Source: CAVQFD01 sp963724695 (GTDB lineage: Bacteria; Acidobacteriota; Vicinamibacteria; Vicinamibacterales; CAVVIG01). Taken from it: a stretch of 64,000 nucleotides of DNA. Below, in pieces: positions 1-9,607 of the stretch. The stretch lies in assembly GCA_963724695.1 (NCBI GenBank), contig CAVRVW010000011.1, positions 372,001-436,000 on the forward strand, given 5' to 3'. Position 1 is the stretch's first letter. Every line of letters starts with the position of its first letter. The notes below the pieces were generated by a model. The model had not been told where the DNA came from. It did not search any database and saw only the letters and a list, made by a program, of their open reading frames with translations. A program made the position numbers and the translations under genes.

Positions 1-525
1 CGTCGGAGCCGGACCGAGGCGCCGACGAGCAGGGTGAAGAGCCCCACCGAAGCCAGCACGAAGTACATGGAGCCCGGCCTTGAAGCCGGCTCCAGCGTCA
101 CCTCCAGCGCCTGGCGGGCACCGAGGCGAACCAGCGTGTAGCTCAGCGTCGTGCCGTCGCGGCCGCGCTGCTGGTGCTCGATGGCCTCTGCCGGCGTCTC
201 CACCAGCTCGCCATTGACGGCCAGCAGAATGTCGCCGCGCTCGATCCCGGCTCTGGCCGCCGGCGACCCCTCGGCGACCTCGAGCGACCGTCACGCCTTC
301 AGGCTGGGCGCCCCAGAGCACGCCGTCCTCGACCTCGAGGACCCGGGCGCGCATTGCGATGTTGGCGATGCCGAGTCCAAGCAAAGCCACGACTACCGCC
401 AAGGCGAGGAAGGATCGGATCGGGGCCGTCCACTGGCGGGGCCCCGGCGGCGGGGTCATCGCTGCCCCGGCAGACCCGTAGCCAATCGGGCTCGGGTCCG
501 TTCCGGCGAAGCGGGTGTCAGGCAT
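1..525 (-). CDS. PDZ-domain membrane protein, N-terminal part, cut by window edge
   Basis: The minus-strand gene begins at the ATG at 523-525 and leaves the window at base 1. The visible part has a proline/glycine-rich N-terminus, one hydrophobic segment (about residues 37-57), an extracytoplasmic PDZ domain with the ligand-groove region GIERGDILLAVNG, and a second hydrophobic segment (FVLASVGLFTLLVGASV) at the edge. A single-base frame break lies near 283-288; the PDZ half reads cleanly in the next frame. Two membrane segments around a PDZ domain suit a membrane sensor such as a histidine kinase or SpoIIE-type phosphatase, but the output domain is outside the window, so the function is unknown. 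Confidence 0.6.
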   Translation of the reverse strand, partial: MPDTRFAGTDPSPIGYGSAGAAMTPPPGPRQWTAPIRSFLALAVVVALLGLGIANIAMRARVLEVEDGVLWGAQPEGVTVARGRRGVAGGQSRDRARRHSAGRQWRAGGDAGRGHRAPAARPRRHDAELHAGSPRCPPGAGGDAGAGFKAGLHVLRAGFGGALHPARRRLGPAPT

Positions 526-590
526 CGGGCGAAGATCGCTTCTTGGGAGACTCAGCGAGACTTAGCAATCCGCATTCCGTGATCCAACTT

Positions 591-630
591 CATGAACAAT
601 TGTAAGTCACTGAAAAAACGAATGTTCATG
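591..630. promoter_or_regulatory. Inverted repeat in the 200-base upstream region of the PDZ gene
   Basis: The gap 526-725 is the AT-richest part of the neighbourhood. It holds the perfect 8-base inverted repeat CATGAACA (591-598) and TGTTCATG (623-630) separated by 24 bases. It lies 66-105 bases upstream of the PDZ gene start and just beyond the stop of the outer-membrane gene. It could be an operator or a weak stem-loop. No convincing -35/-10 pair is visible. Confidence 0.3.
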
Positions 631-725
631 TGCGTACCTGCCCATCAGAGTCCTGACGGGTCCAAGTCTGTGAACTAAATTCAAACTTATGGATCGCAGA
701 CTGCCCGCGGGAGCGCCGCGTCGTC

Positions 726-2663
726 CTAGAAGTGAAGCGTGACGCCCCCGACCAGGCGCTTCGGCGGTTGCACCACCAGAAGCTCGTCGTAGAGGGATTG
801 TTCGGCGGCGGCCTCACGGAAGAAGTTCCGAACCGCCACCAGCGCTTCCCACCGGGCGCTGGAGAAGTTCATAAACGGCAGGGACTGCCGGACCTGCAGG
901 TCGAACCGTGAGTCGAACGGCGCCCGCCGGGGCTCGCCCGCTGCCGGGTGCGCGAATCCATTGCTGGCCCTGTAGACCAGAAGCACGCGTGTCGCGGTCT
1001 CGGGAACATCGGCCGAGATGGTCGTGGCCACGTCGTGGATGCGCTGTGTATCCTGCCGGAGCACGGACGGGGTCAGCAGGACGAGATACTTGAGGCCGGT
1101 GTCCGCGGACAACTGCGCGTCCGACAGCGAGTACGCCACCGACCCATTGACGCGGTTGCCGAGGGTTGACGTCCGAAGGGCCACCGTACCGCCCCTGACC
1201 TGCGCGTTGCCCGCGCTCCCGACCAGATAGTGACCGACCTGCGCATCCGGGACGCCGGGAAGGTCCACACCAAACGCGGTAATCAGCTGGTTGTCGACCT
1301 GCTGGTGGAAGGCGCGAAGCGTGACCGTGGTGGAGGCGAAGTCTCGCTCCACCGCGAGGGCGACATGTGTCGTCCGCTCGGCATCGAGGGGCTGCCCCGG
1401 TCGATCGCCGAGAACGTGCGTTGAGGTGGCAGCCAGATGCCCGTGTCTCCCGGCGGAAGGAACTCCTCGGCGCCGGGCGCCAGCGCCCGCCGCGACACGA
1501 GCCCGGAGATCCGCGTGTCGGACCACGGCGAGGTCGTGATCTCGAGGCGCGGGCTGACCAGGTTGCGCTGCTCGAGGTAGTCGTACCGGGCATAGCGCGC
1601 GCCGTAGGCGAGGCTGATCGCAGAGGAGAGCGTGTAGGTGTCGAATCCGTACACCTCTCCGGCGTTGCGCGTGCCATCCATCACATCGCGAAGCGCCAGC
1701 GGGTTGCCGCCGTCGTAGCGCTGCGTGCTGTACGACAGGCCGACGTCATACCGATGCGACCCGGCGTCACTGGTCTGGGGTGTCTCGCGGGTGAGATACG
1801 AGCCGGCCACAATCCATGAAGAAATGTCCGCCTCGGTCAGCGCGCCGCGAACCGTCCAGTCCGCGTTGTCGCCGACGGCCGCACCGACCCTGATATAGGC
1901 GACGCCAGACGCCAGCCCGCTCGGGTCCAGCAACTGTTGCGGTCTGTCGAACTGGCCCGTCGTCAGCAGATTGACTTGCCCGGAAAACGGAATGTCCGCA
2001 AACAGGCTGGTAGTGCGGGCGCTGTACGAGCCCTGCGCCAGGGTCTCGCCGGCATCGTCGGCCCCGGAGACGCCGGCGCCGGCGTTCTTGAGGACGCCGC
2101 GCCGCGCATGACGCACGCGCCACGCGGTTTCGCTCTCGTTGTCGCGGTCGGTGCTGTCGACCGGTGCGGGCAAGTCGAGGGCGGAGACCGCAGGGAGCAC
2201 GGGGACACGCGGCTCCGGCTCCGTCGTGTCGCCGCCGAATCCGGCCGTGAGCACAGGCGGCGCGACCGTGCCCCGCCGCAGCGCAATTGTGGACACCGAG
2301 CGCCCGCTCGCGCGCACCTCGACGGCCTGTGGGCGCGCCGCAGCGAAGCCGCTCCCATGCGCGCGGATCAGGGTACGGCCCGGGGGGCAACGTGGGGAAC
2401 GCAAACCGGCCGTCGCGGTCGGTCACCGCGAAGACGTTGGCTGCCCCGAGCGCCGACACCATGGCCCCGGCCACGGGAGCGCCCTTCTCGTCCTTGACGA
2501 CGCCCTCGAGACGTCCCGGCGCGAGGACCGACGACGAGGCCTGCTTGTCGACGGCGTGTGTCGTCGGCCGGAGGAGCTGCGCGCCGGCGAGCGCAGGCGT
2601 ACCCAGGACCAACAGCCCGACGCCGGCGGCCGCCGATGCGACGAGTCGGGATTTGCCTGCCAT
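726..2663 (-). CDS. TonB-dependent-receptor-like outer membrane protein with carboxypeptidase-regulatory domain
   Basis: The protein has about 645 residues. Residues 1-29 are a signal peptide. A carboxypeptidase-regulatory-like beta-sandwich follows (residues about 50-115; VVKDEKGAPVAGAMVSALG then TDRDGRFAFPTLPPGPY), then a long alternating beta-strand region ending in HF, the usual C-terminal aromatic signature of outer-membrane barrels. This layout is common in Acidobacteriota SusC/OAR-like proteins. No clear plug domain or TonB box is seen, so the transported ligand and TonB dependence are unproven. Two frame breaks are inferred, near 2385 (one inserted base) and near 1395 (one base lost from a G run). 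The ATG at 2661-2663 is preceded by GAGAGG. Confidence 0.7.
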
Positions 2664-2744
2664 GTTGCCTCTCAGCCTTCCACGTTCGAACGCCTGACTC
2701 CCTGTTCCACACTGTCCACAGGGTCCGGCTTGCGCGCCTGCCGG

Positions 2745-3797
2745 TTACGAACCGGCGACCGTGAAGTTCACGTCCTTGGTCAGCGTCTTGTTCGCCAGCT
2801 TGTCCGTCACCTTGATTTCGAGGCGATACTCGCCCTCGGGAAACGAGGCCAGCGGGACGGCCTGACCGCTCTGCAGCTGATGGCCGGCGGCGAAATCGAA
2901 CGCCGGCGGCAGCGTCTGGGCGTTCAGGTTCTGCGGGTTGGTCTTGTTGAAGAACTTCTCGGCGCCCGCCTGCTTGGCGTAGAAGTTGTACTCCACGCTC
3001 ACGTCGGGCTTGTTCGCCGCATCGGTCTTCGCGTTGTAGATCAGCATGAAGGTGGCGAGCTCGGCCTTCTTCGTGAAGTTCGTGCTGGGCGCCGGGATGA
3101 TCTCCATGTTGCCGAGCGCGTAGGGCCGCTCGGTCTGCTGCGCCGAGGTGAGGGGCGCGGGAAGCGGGTCGATCCGCTCGGCGACGATCACCGAGCTCGT
3201 GGCCAGCTCGCCGTTCCAGAAATCAGGCACGTCGAGGCTCTGCTTGATGAGCGAGAGCTTCGCGGGCGGCGCATTCCGCTGCGTCGACGTCGGTTCCTTC
3301 ACGACCACGTAGATGTCGTAGGCGCCGGGAGAGGCCGTAAAGGCACGGCTCACGCGCATCGGACCCGGCGTGATGGCCGCGGTGTTCAAGTCTTCGTAGG
3401 CGTAGGCGGGCGGGGGCGCCGGCTTGTCGTTGCGGTTGTTGCCGCCGGCAGCGGGGGCGGCCGCGGGGGCCGGCGCGGCGTTCTTCGCCACCACGCGCCA
3501 GTAGACCGTCAGTTCCTTGCCGGCCGCCTTCGACGCGTCGAAGGTGACGGTAAAGGGCACGTACTGCTTGTTGTCCTGCGCCTTGAGCACGTCTTCGCGG
3601 ACCCATGCCAGCGTCAGATCGTTCGGCGCCGGCTGACCAGCGGCCGCGCCGTCGACAATCTTCTGAATCGTCTGGATCTCGCGCCGCTGCGCGTCGGTCA
3701 GCTTCTTTGGCGGCTCGGGCTTCTGGGCAGTGGTCTGGGCGGAAAGCACCGCCGAGAAGAGGACGAGGGTAGAGACCGCAATGGCGCGACGCAGCAT
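2745..3797 (-). CDS. Secreted protein of unknown function (GWxTD-protein C-terminal-like)
   Basis: This intact 350-residue protein has a signal peptide (MLRRAIAVSTLVLFSAVLSA), a short charged helix, an Ala/Pro linker, and a beta-rich C-terminal half that ends in a strand motif like those of bacterial extracellular beta-sandwich domains. Overall it resembles the secreted C-terminal parts of acidobacterial GWxTD-type proteins; I cannot name the family with certainty. I chose the ATG at 3795-3797 because a GGAG Shine-Dalgarno sits 9 bases upstream; the in-frame ATG 15 bases further up overlaps that site. It is transcribed away from glgC. Confidence 0.6.
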   Translation of the reverse strand: MLRRAIAVSTLVLFSAVLSAQTTAQKPEPPKKLTDAQRREIQTIQKIVDGAAAGQPAPNDLTLAWVREDVLKAQDNKQYVPFTVTFDASKAAGKELTVYWRVVAKNAAPAPAAAPAAGGNNRNDKPAPPPAYAYEDLNTAAITPGPMRVSRAFTASPGAYDIYVVVKEPTSTQRNAPPAKLSLIKQSLDVPDFWNGELATSSVIVAERIDPLPAPLTSAQQTERPYALGNMEIIPAPSTNFTKKAELATFMLIYNAKTDAANKPDVSVEYNFYAKQAGAEKFFNKTNPQNLNAQTLPPAFDFAAGHQLQSGQAVPLASFPEGEYRLEIKVTDKLANKTLTKDVNFTVAGS

Positions 3798-3801
3798 AGA
3801 C

Positions 3802-3837
3802 CTATTCTCCAAGAGACCTGATAACTATTCTCCAAGA
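3802..3837 (-). repeat. 13-base direct repeat carrying a Shine-Dalgarno sequence
   Basis: CTATTCTCCAAGA occurs at 3802-3814 and again at 3825-3837 (23-base period). Read on the minus strand each copy contains TTGGAGAATAG. The proximal copy supplies the ribosome binding site of the secreted-protein gene starting at 3797. The distal copy duplicates it in the leader. Confidence 0.6.
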
Positions 3838-3930
3838 CTGCAGCAAGAACCAAGAACAGCCCATGATAGGCGCGCCTCCCCGGCAAGTCAAACTGTTCTG
3901 CCGTCAGCACTTCAGGCTGCCTTCGGGCCC

Positions 3931-3958
3931 TTTGGCCGCAGCTGCCCTGTGCTATCAT
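3931..3958 (+). promoter_or_regulatory. Probable glgC promoter
   Basis: A TTTGGC/TTGGCC hexamer at 3931-3937 and TATCAT at 3953-3958 are 15-16 bases apart, about 78 bases upstream of the glgC start. The spacing is slightly short. This lies in the 238-base divergent gap 3798-4035, which otherwise holds nothing recognisable. Confidence 0.4.
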
Positions 3959-4035
3959 CGCCAGCCCGGTTCCGAGTGATGCCGCCCATCGATGTTCCTG
4001 TCCCGCTTGGCCTCCGCCTGCACGTTTGAGGCCCC

Positions 4036-5322
4036 ATGTCGGCTGAGCTCGCGGACAGCCTTGTCATCGTCCTCGCTGGCGGCGCCGGCGAGCGTCTGTT
4101 CCCGCTGACGAAGGAACGCGCGAAACCGGCCGTGTACTTCGGCGGCCCGTACCGCATCATCGACTTCGTCCTCAGCAACTGCATCAACTCGGGGCTGCGT
4201 CGCATCTTCATCGCCACGCAGTACAAGTCGCTGTCGCTCAACCGGCACATCCGCATGGGCTGGAGCATCGTCTCCGAGGAGCTCGGCGAGTTCGTCGAGA
4301 TTCTGCCGCCGCAGAAGCGCGTGGGCGAGCACTGGTACCAGGGCACCGCCGACGCCGTCTTCCAGAACCTGTACTCCATCATTCGCGAGAACGCCGCGGC
4401 ACGTCATCGTGCTCTCGGGCGACCACGTCTACAAGATGGACTACGCCCGCATGCTGCGCTTCCACATCGAGCGCGGCGCGGCGGCCACGCTCGCCGCCAT
4501 CGAGATCCCCGTCGCGGACGCGTCGCGCTTCGGGGTCGTCGGCGATCGACGACAAGGAGCGCGTCACGGGGTTCCAGGAAAAGCCGGGGCAGCCCGATTC
4601 CGATCCCCGGCGCGCCGGATCTGGCGCTGGCGTCGATGGGCGTGTACATCTTCGACACGGACGCGCTCGTCAGCGCGCTCGAAAGCGACGCGAACCAGCC
4701 GACGAACCACGACTTCGGCAAGGACATCATCCCGGCGATGATCCACAGGTCGCCGGTGTACGCCTACCGGTTCTACGACGAGAACAAGAAGGCGTCCAAG
4801 TACTGGCGCGACATCGGGACGATCGATGCCTACTTCGAGGCCAACATGGACCTCTGCCACGTCAACCCGGACTTCAACCTCTACGATCCGGAGTGGCCGC
4901 TGCGCACGCACCAGCCGCAGGCGCCGCCGGCCAAGTTCGTGTTCGCCGAGGCCAACCGGCGCTGCGGTCAGGCCCTCGACTCGGTGATCTCGCCGGGATG
5001 CATCGTCTCGGGCAGCACGATCACCGGAAGCGTGCTCTGCCCCAACGTTCGGGTCCACAGCTTCTGCAATATCGACCAGTGCATCCTGATGCCGGGCGTG
5101 CGCGTCGGCCGGCACGCGCGGATCCGGCGCGCCATCATCGACCGCGACGTGCTGATCCCGCGCGGCGCGACGATCGGCTTCGACCTCGAGGAGGATCGAC
5201 GCCGCCACACGGTGACCGACTCGGGCATCGTCGTCGTCACGACCGACGACGAACCGTATGTAACAGAGCCGGATGCCGAAGCGCTGGCGCTCGAGGCGGA
5301 GGCGGATAGCAGGGGGAGCTAG
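4036..5322 (+). CDS. glgC: Glucose-1-phosphate adenylyltransferase (ADP-glucose pyrophosphorylase)
   Basis: The enzyme makes ADP-glucose from ATP and glucose-1-phosphate, the committed step of bacterial glycogen synthesis. The nucleotidyltransferase signature AGGAGERL is at residues 14-21, followed by KPAVYFGGPYRIIDF and the SGDHVYKMDY loop. The C-terminal half has the left-handed beta-helix hexapeptide repeats (SGSTITGSVLCPNVRVHSFC). Length after repair is about 428 residues, normal for GlgC. Three one-base insertions break the frame, near 4397, 4540 and 4605; each moves the frame by +1, so the original frame returns after the third. It is followed by eno and gpmA, linking storage-carbon and lower-glycolysis functions. 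The call is secure, and the breaks look like sequence errors. Confidence 0.9.
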   Translation: MSAELADSLVIVLAGGAGERLFPLTKERAKPAVYFGGPYRIIDFVLSNCINSGLRRIFIATQYKSLSLNRHIRMGWSIVSEELGEFVEILPPQKRVGEHWYQGTADAVFQNLYSIIRENAAARHRALGRPRLQDGLRPHAALPHRARRGGHARRHRDPRRGRVALRGRRRSTTRSASRGSRKSRGSPIPIPGAPDLALASMGVYIFDTDALVSALESDANQPTNHDFGKDIIPAMIHRSPVYAYRFYDENKKASKYWRDIGTIDAYFEANMDLCHVNPDFNLYDPEWPLRTHQPQAPPAKFVFAEANRRCGQALDSVISPGCIVSGSTITGSVLCPNVRVHSFCNIDQCILMPGVRVGRHARIRRAIIDRDVLIPRGATIGFDLEEDRRRHTVTDSGIVVVTTDDEPYVTEPDAEALALEAEADSRGS

Positions 5323-5356
5323 ATTGCTGATTGCAAATTGCAAATTGCTGATTTGG
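5323..5356. repeat. AT-rich tandem-word element after glgC stop
   Basis: It starts at the base after the glgC stop codon and consists of overlapping ATTGC / AAATTGC / TGATT words, including ATTGCAAATTGC. It resembles the element at 63470-63505 (words AAATCGTAAATTG). Its AT content contrasts sharply with the flanking genes. Confidence 0.6.
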
Positions 5357-5392
5357 TTTTGGAAGTAGCGTGAAGCGCGGAAGGACTGAGAC

Positions 5393-6695
5393 GTGAAGAT
5401 TATTCGAGTGCAGGGGCGGGAGATTCTCGATTCGCGGGGGAATCCGACAGTAGAAGCTGATGTCACACTCGAGGGCGGCGGCTTCGGGCGGGCGGCGGCG
5501 CCGTCCGGGGCGTCAACCGGTGAGCGCGAGGCCCTGGAGCTCCGCGATGGCGACAAGGGACGGTACCTCGGGAAGGGCGTGCGCAAGGCGGTGTCGCACA
5601 TCAACGGGGAGATCGCCAAGTCCATCGCCGGCCGCGATCTGAGCCAGCGGCAGCTCGACGAAGCGATGATCGCGCTCGATGGCACCGCCGACCAAGAGCC
5701 GGCTGGGCGCGAACGCGCTCCTCGCCGTGTCGATGGCGGCCCTGAGGGCGGATGCCGCGTCGAAGCAGGTGCCCCTCTACCGGCACATCGGGTCGCTCTA
5801 CAAGACTGACCGGTTCACCCTGCCGGTCCCGATGATGAATATCCTCAACGGCGGGGCGCACGCGGATTCGAGCGTGGACTTCCAGGAGTTCATGGTCATG
5901 CCCGTGGGCGCACCCTCGTTCGCGGAGGCCCTCCGGACCGGCGCCGAGATCTTCCACGCGCTGCGAGGCATTCTGAAGGGCCGCCAGCAGTCCACCGGCG
6001 TCGGCGACGAGGGCGGGTTCGCTCCCAACCTGAAGTCGAACCGCGAGGCGGTCGAAGTCGTGCTCGAAGCCATCGGCAAGGTGGGGCTCAAGGCGGGGCA
6101 GGACGTCTTCGTCGCCCTCGACGTCGCCTCGAGCGAGCTCTGGGCCGGCGGCGGCCGCTACGTGTTCAAGAAGTCCGGTGAGCCGGACCGCACGTCCGAG
6201 CAGATGGTCGAGCTCTATCAGGACTGGATGCGCCAGTACCCCATCGTCTCGATCGAAGACGGTCTGGCCGAAGGCGACTGGGAGGGATGGAAGCTGCTGA
6301 CCTCGACGCTCGGCGCCAAGGTGCAGCTCGTGGGGGACGATGTGTTCGTCACCAACCCCGAGATCCTGAGGCGGGGCATCGCCGACAAGGTGGGGAATGC
6401 GCTGCTGGTCAAGCTGAACCAGATCGGGACCGTGACCGAGACGCTGGACGCCGTGGCCATGGCGCGCGACGCGTCGTACGCGACGATCATCTCGCACCGG
6501 TCAGGCGAAACCGAAGACTCGACAATCGCCGATCTGGCGGTCGGCACCGCCGCCGGCCAGATCAAGACGGGCTCGGCGAGCCGCACGGATCGCGTGTGCA
6601 AGTACAACCAGCTCCTGCGCATCGAAGAGGAGCTCGGCGCCAACGCCACGTTCGCCGGCCGCGCCGCCATCCGCGCGCTGGCGCCCGCCCAATGA
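5393..6695 (+). CDS. eno: Enolase
   Basis: Enolase converts 2-phosphoglycerate to phosphoenolpyruvate in the cytosol. It begins REILDSRGNPTVEADV, with catalytic regions GGAHADSSVDFQEFM, VGDEGGFAPN, SIEDGLAEGDW (Mg ligands), the signature LLVKLNQIGTVTET and SHRSGETEDSTIADLAVG. Repaired length is about 433 residues, typical. The start is GTG at 5393 behind GGAAGGACTGAG. One extra C in GACCAAG near 5690 shifts the frame; removing it restores GTADKSRLGANALLAVS. The stop overlaps the start of gpmA (ATGA), so the two glycolytic genes are probably co-translated. Confidence 0.95.
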
Positions 6696-7448
6696 CCCGA
6701 TTCAGATTGGTGCTGCTTGCGCCACGGCGAGAGCACGTGGAACAAGGAAAACCTCTTCACAGGGTGGACCGACGTCGATCTGTCGGAGAAGGGCCGCGGC
6801 GAAGCCGCCGAAGCCGGCCGCCTTCTCAAAGAGGGCGGCTACGTGTTCGACGTCGCTTACACGTCGGTGCTGAAGCGGGCGATCCGCACGCTCTACATCG
6901 CGCTCGATGCCCTGGATCTCCTGTGGATTCCCATCGTCAAGACGTGGAAGCTCAACGAGCGACACTACGGCGCGCTGCAGGGGCTGAACAAGGCGGAGAC
7001 CGCCGAAAAGTACGGCGAGGCGCAGGTCAAGGTGTGGCGCCGGAGCTACGACATCCCGCCGCCGCCGCTCGAGCCGGGCGACGATCGTCACCCTTCGAAG
7101 GATCCGCGTTATGCCGCATTGACAGCGGCCGAACTACCGTCGACTGAATCGCTGAAGGAAACCGTCGCGCGCTTCCTCCCCTACTGGCATTCGACGATTG
7201 CGCCGGATATCAAGTCGGGGCGCCGGGTCATCATCGCCGCCCACGGCAACAGCCTGCGCGCGCTCGTCATGTATCTCGACAGCGTCTCCGAATCCGCGAT
7301 CACCGAGCTCAACATCCCCACCGGCATTCCGCTTGTTTACGAGCTGGACGATCAACTGAAGCCCGTCAAGCACTACTACCTGGGCGATCCGGCCGCGGCC
7401 GCGGCCGCGGCGGCAGCAGTCGCAAATCAAAGCCGTAAGGGAACTTAA
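6692..7448 (+). CDS. gpmA: 2,3-bisphosphoglycerate-dependent phosphoglycerate mutase
   Basis: The enzyme interconverts 3- and 2-phosphoglycerate, the step before enolase. The ATG at 6692-6694 overlaps the eno stop. One inserted base near 6717-6720 hides the phosphohistidine motif; removing it gives LLRHGESTWN, followed by LFTGWTDVDLSEKG, ERHYGALQG and the second catalytic histidine in AAHGNSLRALVMYL. Length is about 251 residues, normal for dPGM. The C-terminus ends in an Ala-rich run and KGT. The broken spot lies exactly in the catalytic motif, so real inactivation would be a null mutant; sequence error is more likely. Confidence 0.9.
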
Positions 7449-7464
7449 GCGAAGAGGAGCGGCC

Positions 7465-8641
7465 ATGCGTAAAGGTCCGAGGGGCGCGGCCGGTTGGTTT
7501 GGGATTGTCCTGGGCGCTCTGGTGCTGGCTGGCTGTCAGTCGGGCCAGGGAGCATCCAGCACCTCGGCCCAGCCAGGGCCAGCCGCCCAGGGCGTGACCC
7601 GCACCTACTACGTCTCAGCCGACGATGTCGTGTGGGATTACGCACCGAGCGGACTGAATCGCATCGAGGGCGGGCCCTTCGTGGGCGATGCCGCGTTTGT
7701 CGCCGCGCCGAGCCCGGTGGGGCTCGGCCGCGTGTACAAGAAGACGATATTCCGCGAGTACACGGATCAGACCTTCAAGACCTTGAAGCCGCGAGAACCC
7801 GCCTGGGAACACCTCGGCATCCTCGGACCGATGATGCGCGCCGAAGTCGGGGACACGATCGAAGTCGTATTCAGAAATGCCGCGGCGCATCCGCACACGG
7901 TCCATCCCCACGGCGTGTTCTACGAGAAATCCTCCGAGGGCGCGCAGTACGACGACGGGACCGGGAAACGCTTCGCGGTGCAGCCGGGGGCCACGCACAC
8001 CTACCGGTGGCCGGTCCCTGAACGTGCCGGGCCTTCAGCTTCCGAGGGTAGCTCGATCGTGTGGATGTATCACTCGCACGTGGAAGAGGAAAAGGATGTG
8101 AACGCCGGCCTCATCGGCCCGCTGCTCGTCACGGCCCGCGGCAAGGCGCGGCCTGACGGTTCGCCAACCGACGTCGACCGCGAGTTCGTGGGCGCTTTCC
8201 TGGAGTTCGACGAGAACAACAGCTGGCACTTCGCCGAGAACATCAAGACCTACGGCGTGAAGGGGACGCAGGTGAGGCTGATGGACAACTTCGCGGACCC
8301 GATCTACGTCCTCAACCTGAAGGAGACCATCAACGGGTTCATTTACGGCAACACGCCCGCCGCTCACGATGAAGAAGGGCGAGCGCGTGCGGTGGTATCT
8401 CATGGCCTCGACCAACTTCGAGATTCATGCGCCGCACTGGCACGGCAACACGGTCGTCGCCCGCCATATGAGGACCGACGTCGCACCGCTTCTCCCGATG
8501 GACATGGTCGTGGCAGACATGCAGCCCGACAATCCGGGCACCTGGCTGTTCCATTGCCACACGGGTCCGCACCTGCGCGCAGGGATGGTCACGAGGTTCA
8601 CGGTTGAAGACGTCCCGAAGCCCGGGGCCACGCAGCCCTGA
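7465..8641 (+). CDS. Multicopper oxidase lipoprotein
   Basis: This is a ceruloplasmin/laccase-type cupredoxin protein of about 391 residues. It has a lipoprotein signal (LVLAGC, lipidated Cys24), so it is probably envelope-anchored. All four copper-binding patches are visible: HPHTVHPHGVF, MYHSHVEEE, HAPHWHGN and FHCHTGPHLRAGM, which together build the type 1 site and trinuclear centre. Two cupredoxin domains suggest a small two-domain oxidase or nitrite-reductase-like fold. The substrate is unknown (metal, phenol or nitrite). One extra base near 8366 breaks the frame between domains (repaired TPALTMKKGERVRW). SD GAGGA precedes the ATG. Its TGA shares the A of the next ATG. Confidence 0.85.
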
Positions 8642-9150
8642 TGACCGTCAAGGACCTGGAGCAGGCGTACGACTACAGCTGCTGGGCGAACGGGAAGCTG
8701 TTCGAGGTGATCTCACAGCTCACCGCCGACGACTTCACACGGCCCGTCGCCGGAAGCTACGGATCGGTCAGGAATACGCTCGTTCACGTTCTCAGCGCCG
8801 AGGCGGGCTGGCTCGAACGCTGCGGCGGACCGAAACGAGGAACGCGTCTCCAAGCCGACGACTTCCCGACAGCTGATTCGGTCCTTCAGAAATGGAAGAC
8901 GGTCGAGGCCCAGTGGCGCCAGTTTCTCGCCGCGTTGAAAGACGAGGATCTCGGGCGCGTGATGGATTTCGCCATCGATCCGGCATTGAAGCATTCGATG
9001 CCGATGGCTCAGCTCGTGCAGCAGGCCCTCGTGCACGGAGTGCACCATCGCGGGCAGGTGGCACTGCTCCTCAGGCTTCTCGGGCGCCCGGCGGGCGACT
9101 TCGACATCCTTTACTACTTCACGGAACAGCGTGCCCCGGGCGCGAACTGA
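8641..9150 (+). CDS. DinB-family metalloprotein
   Basis: This intact 169-residue four-helix protein belongs to the DinB/YfiT superfamily. Putative metal-binding histidines lie in TLVHVLSAE and HGVHHRGQ, the usual three-His arrangement. Members include damage-inducible proteins and thiol-dependent S-transferases (bacillithiol or mycothiol type); which applies here is unknown. It overlaps the stop of the multicopper oxidase gene by one base, implying translational coupling. Confidence 0.85.
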   Translation: MTVKDLEQAYDYSCWANGKLFEVISQLTADDFTRPVAGSYGSVRNTLVHVLSAEAGWLERCGGPKRGTRLQADDFPTADSVLQKWKTVEAQWRQFLAALKDEDLGRVMDFAIDPALKHSMPMAQLVQQALVHGVHHRGQVALLLRLLGRPAGDFDILYYFTEQRAPGAN

Positions 9151-9167
9151 GCTGGCGGAGGGAACGC

Positions 9168-9596
9168 ATGAAGGCCAGGCAATCGGCACCCACGACCATC
9201 GATGAGTACATCGCCGGCTTCCCCCGCAATGTCCAGGCGATTCTCAGGAAGGTCAGGGCGACGATCAGGAAGGCGGCCCCGACGGCGAAAGAAGCCATCA
9301 AGTATCAGATTCCGACCTTCACCCTGAACGGCAACTTGATCCACTTTGCCGCGTTCAAATCGCACATCGGCCTCTACCCGACGCCACGGGGCGTTGAGAG
9401 GTTCAAGGACGAGTTGTCTGCCTATGAAGGCGGCAAGGGCACCGTCAGATTCCCGCTGGACAAGCCAGTTCCCTTCGGCTTGATCAGCAGGATTGTGCGG
9501 TTCAGGGTCAAGGACGAACGGGAAAGAGCAACGAAAAAAGGCCGGCCCCGCGCGAGCAAGGCCGGCCTCTCTGTCCTTCGTAGTTCTAACTTCTAA
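9168..9596 (+). CDS. DUF1801 (YdhG/YjbR-type) protein
   Basis: A 142-residue cytosolic protein. The segment from DEYIAGFPRNVQAILRKVRATIRKAAPTAKEAIKYQIPTF onward (residues about 10-49) is the typical DUF1801 start, and YPTPRGVERF and VRFPLDKPVPFGLISRIVRFR complete the fold. No enzymatic function is established. The ATG at 9168 follows a GGCGGAGGGAAC ribosome site 17 bases after the DinB gene. The last 15-20 codons are basic and overlap a GC-rich hairpin, so the extreme C-terminus may not belong to the conserved domain. Confidence 0.8.
   Translation: MKARQSAPTTIDEYIAGFPRNVQAILRKVRATIRKAAPTAKEAIKYQIPTFTLNGNLIHFAAFKSHIGLYPTPRGVERFKDELSAYEGGKGTVRFPLDKPVPFGLISRIVRFRVKDERERATKKGRPRASKAGLSVLRSSNF
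9539..9568. terminator. Bidirectional terminator-like hairpin between convergent genes
   Basis: A perfect 9-base stem AGGCCGGCC (9539-9547) / GGCCGGCCT (9560-9568) with a 12-base loop follows an A6 run on the plus strand and is followed by CTCT. It overlaps the 3' end of the DUF1801 gene and lies 40 bases before the end of the convergent gene at 9608. Confidence 0.6.
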
Positions 9597-9607
9597 GTTC
9601 GAACTTC

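Noticed and set aside
4036..8641. Programmed ribosomal frameshifting in glgC, eno, gpmA and the multicopper oxidase
   Set aside because: No slippery sites with downstream structures recur, breaks are at arbitrary places including the gpmA active site, and the same pattern appears in unrelated genes. Sequence error is simpler.
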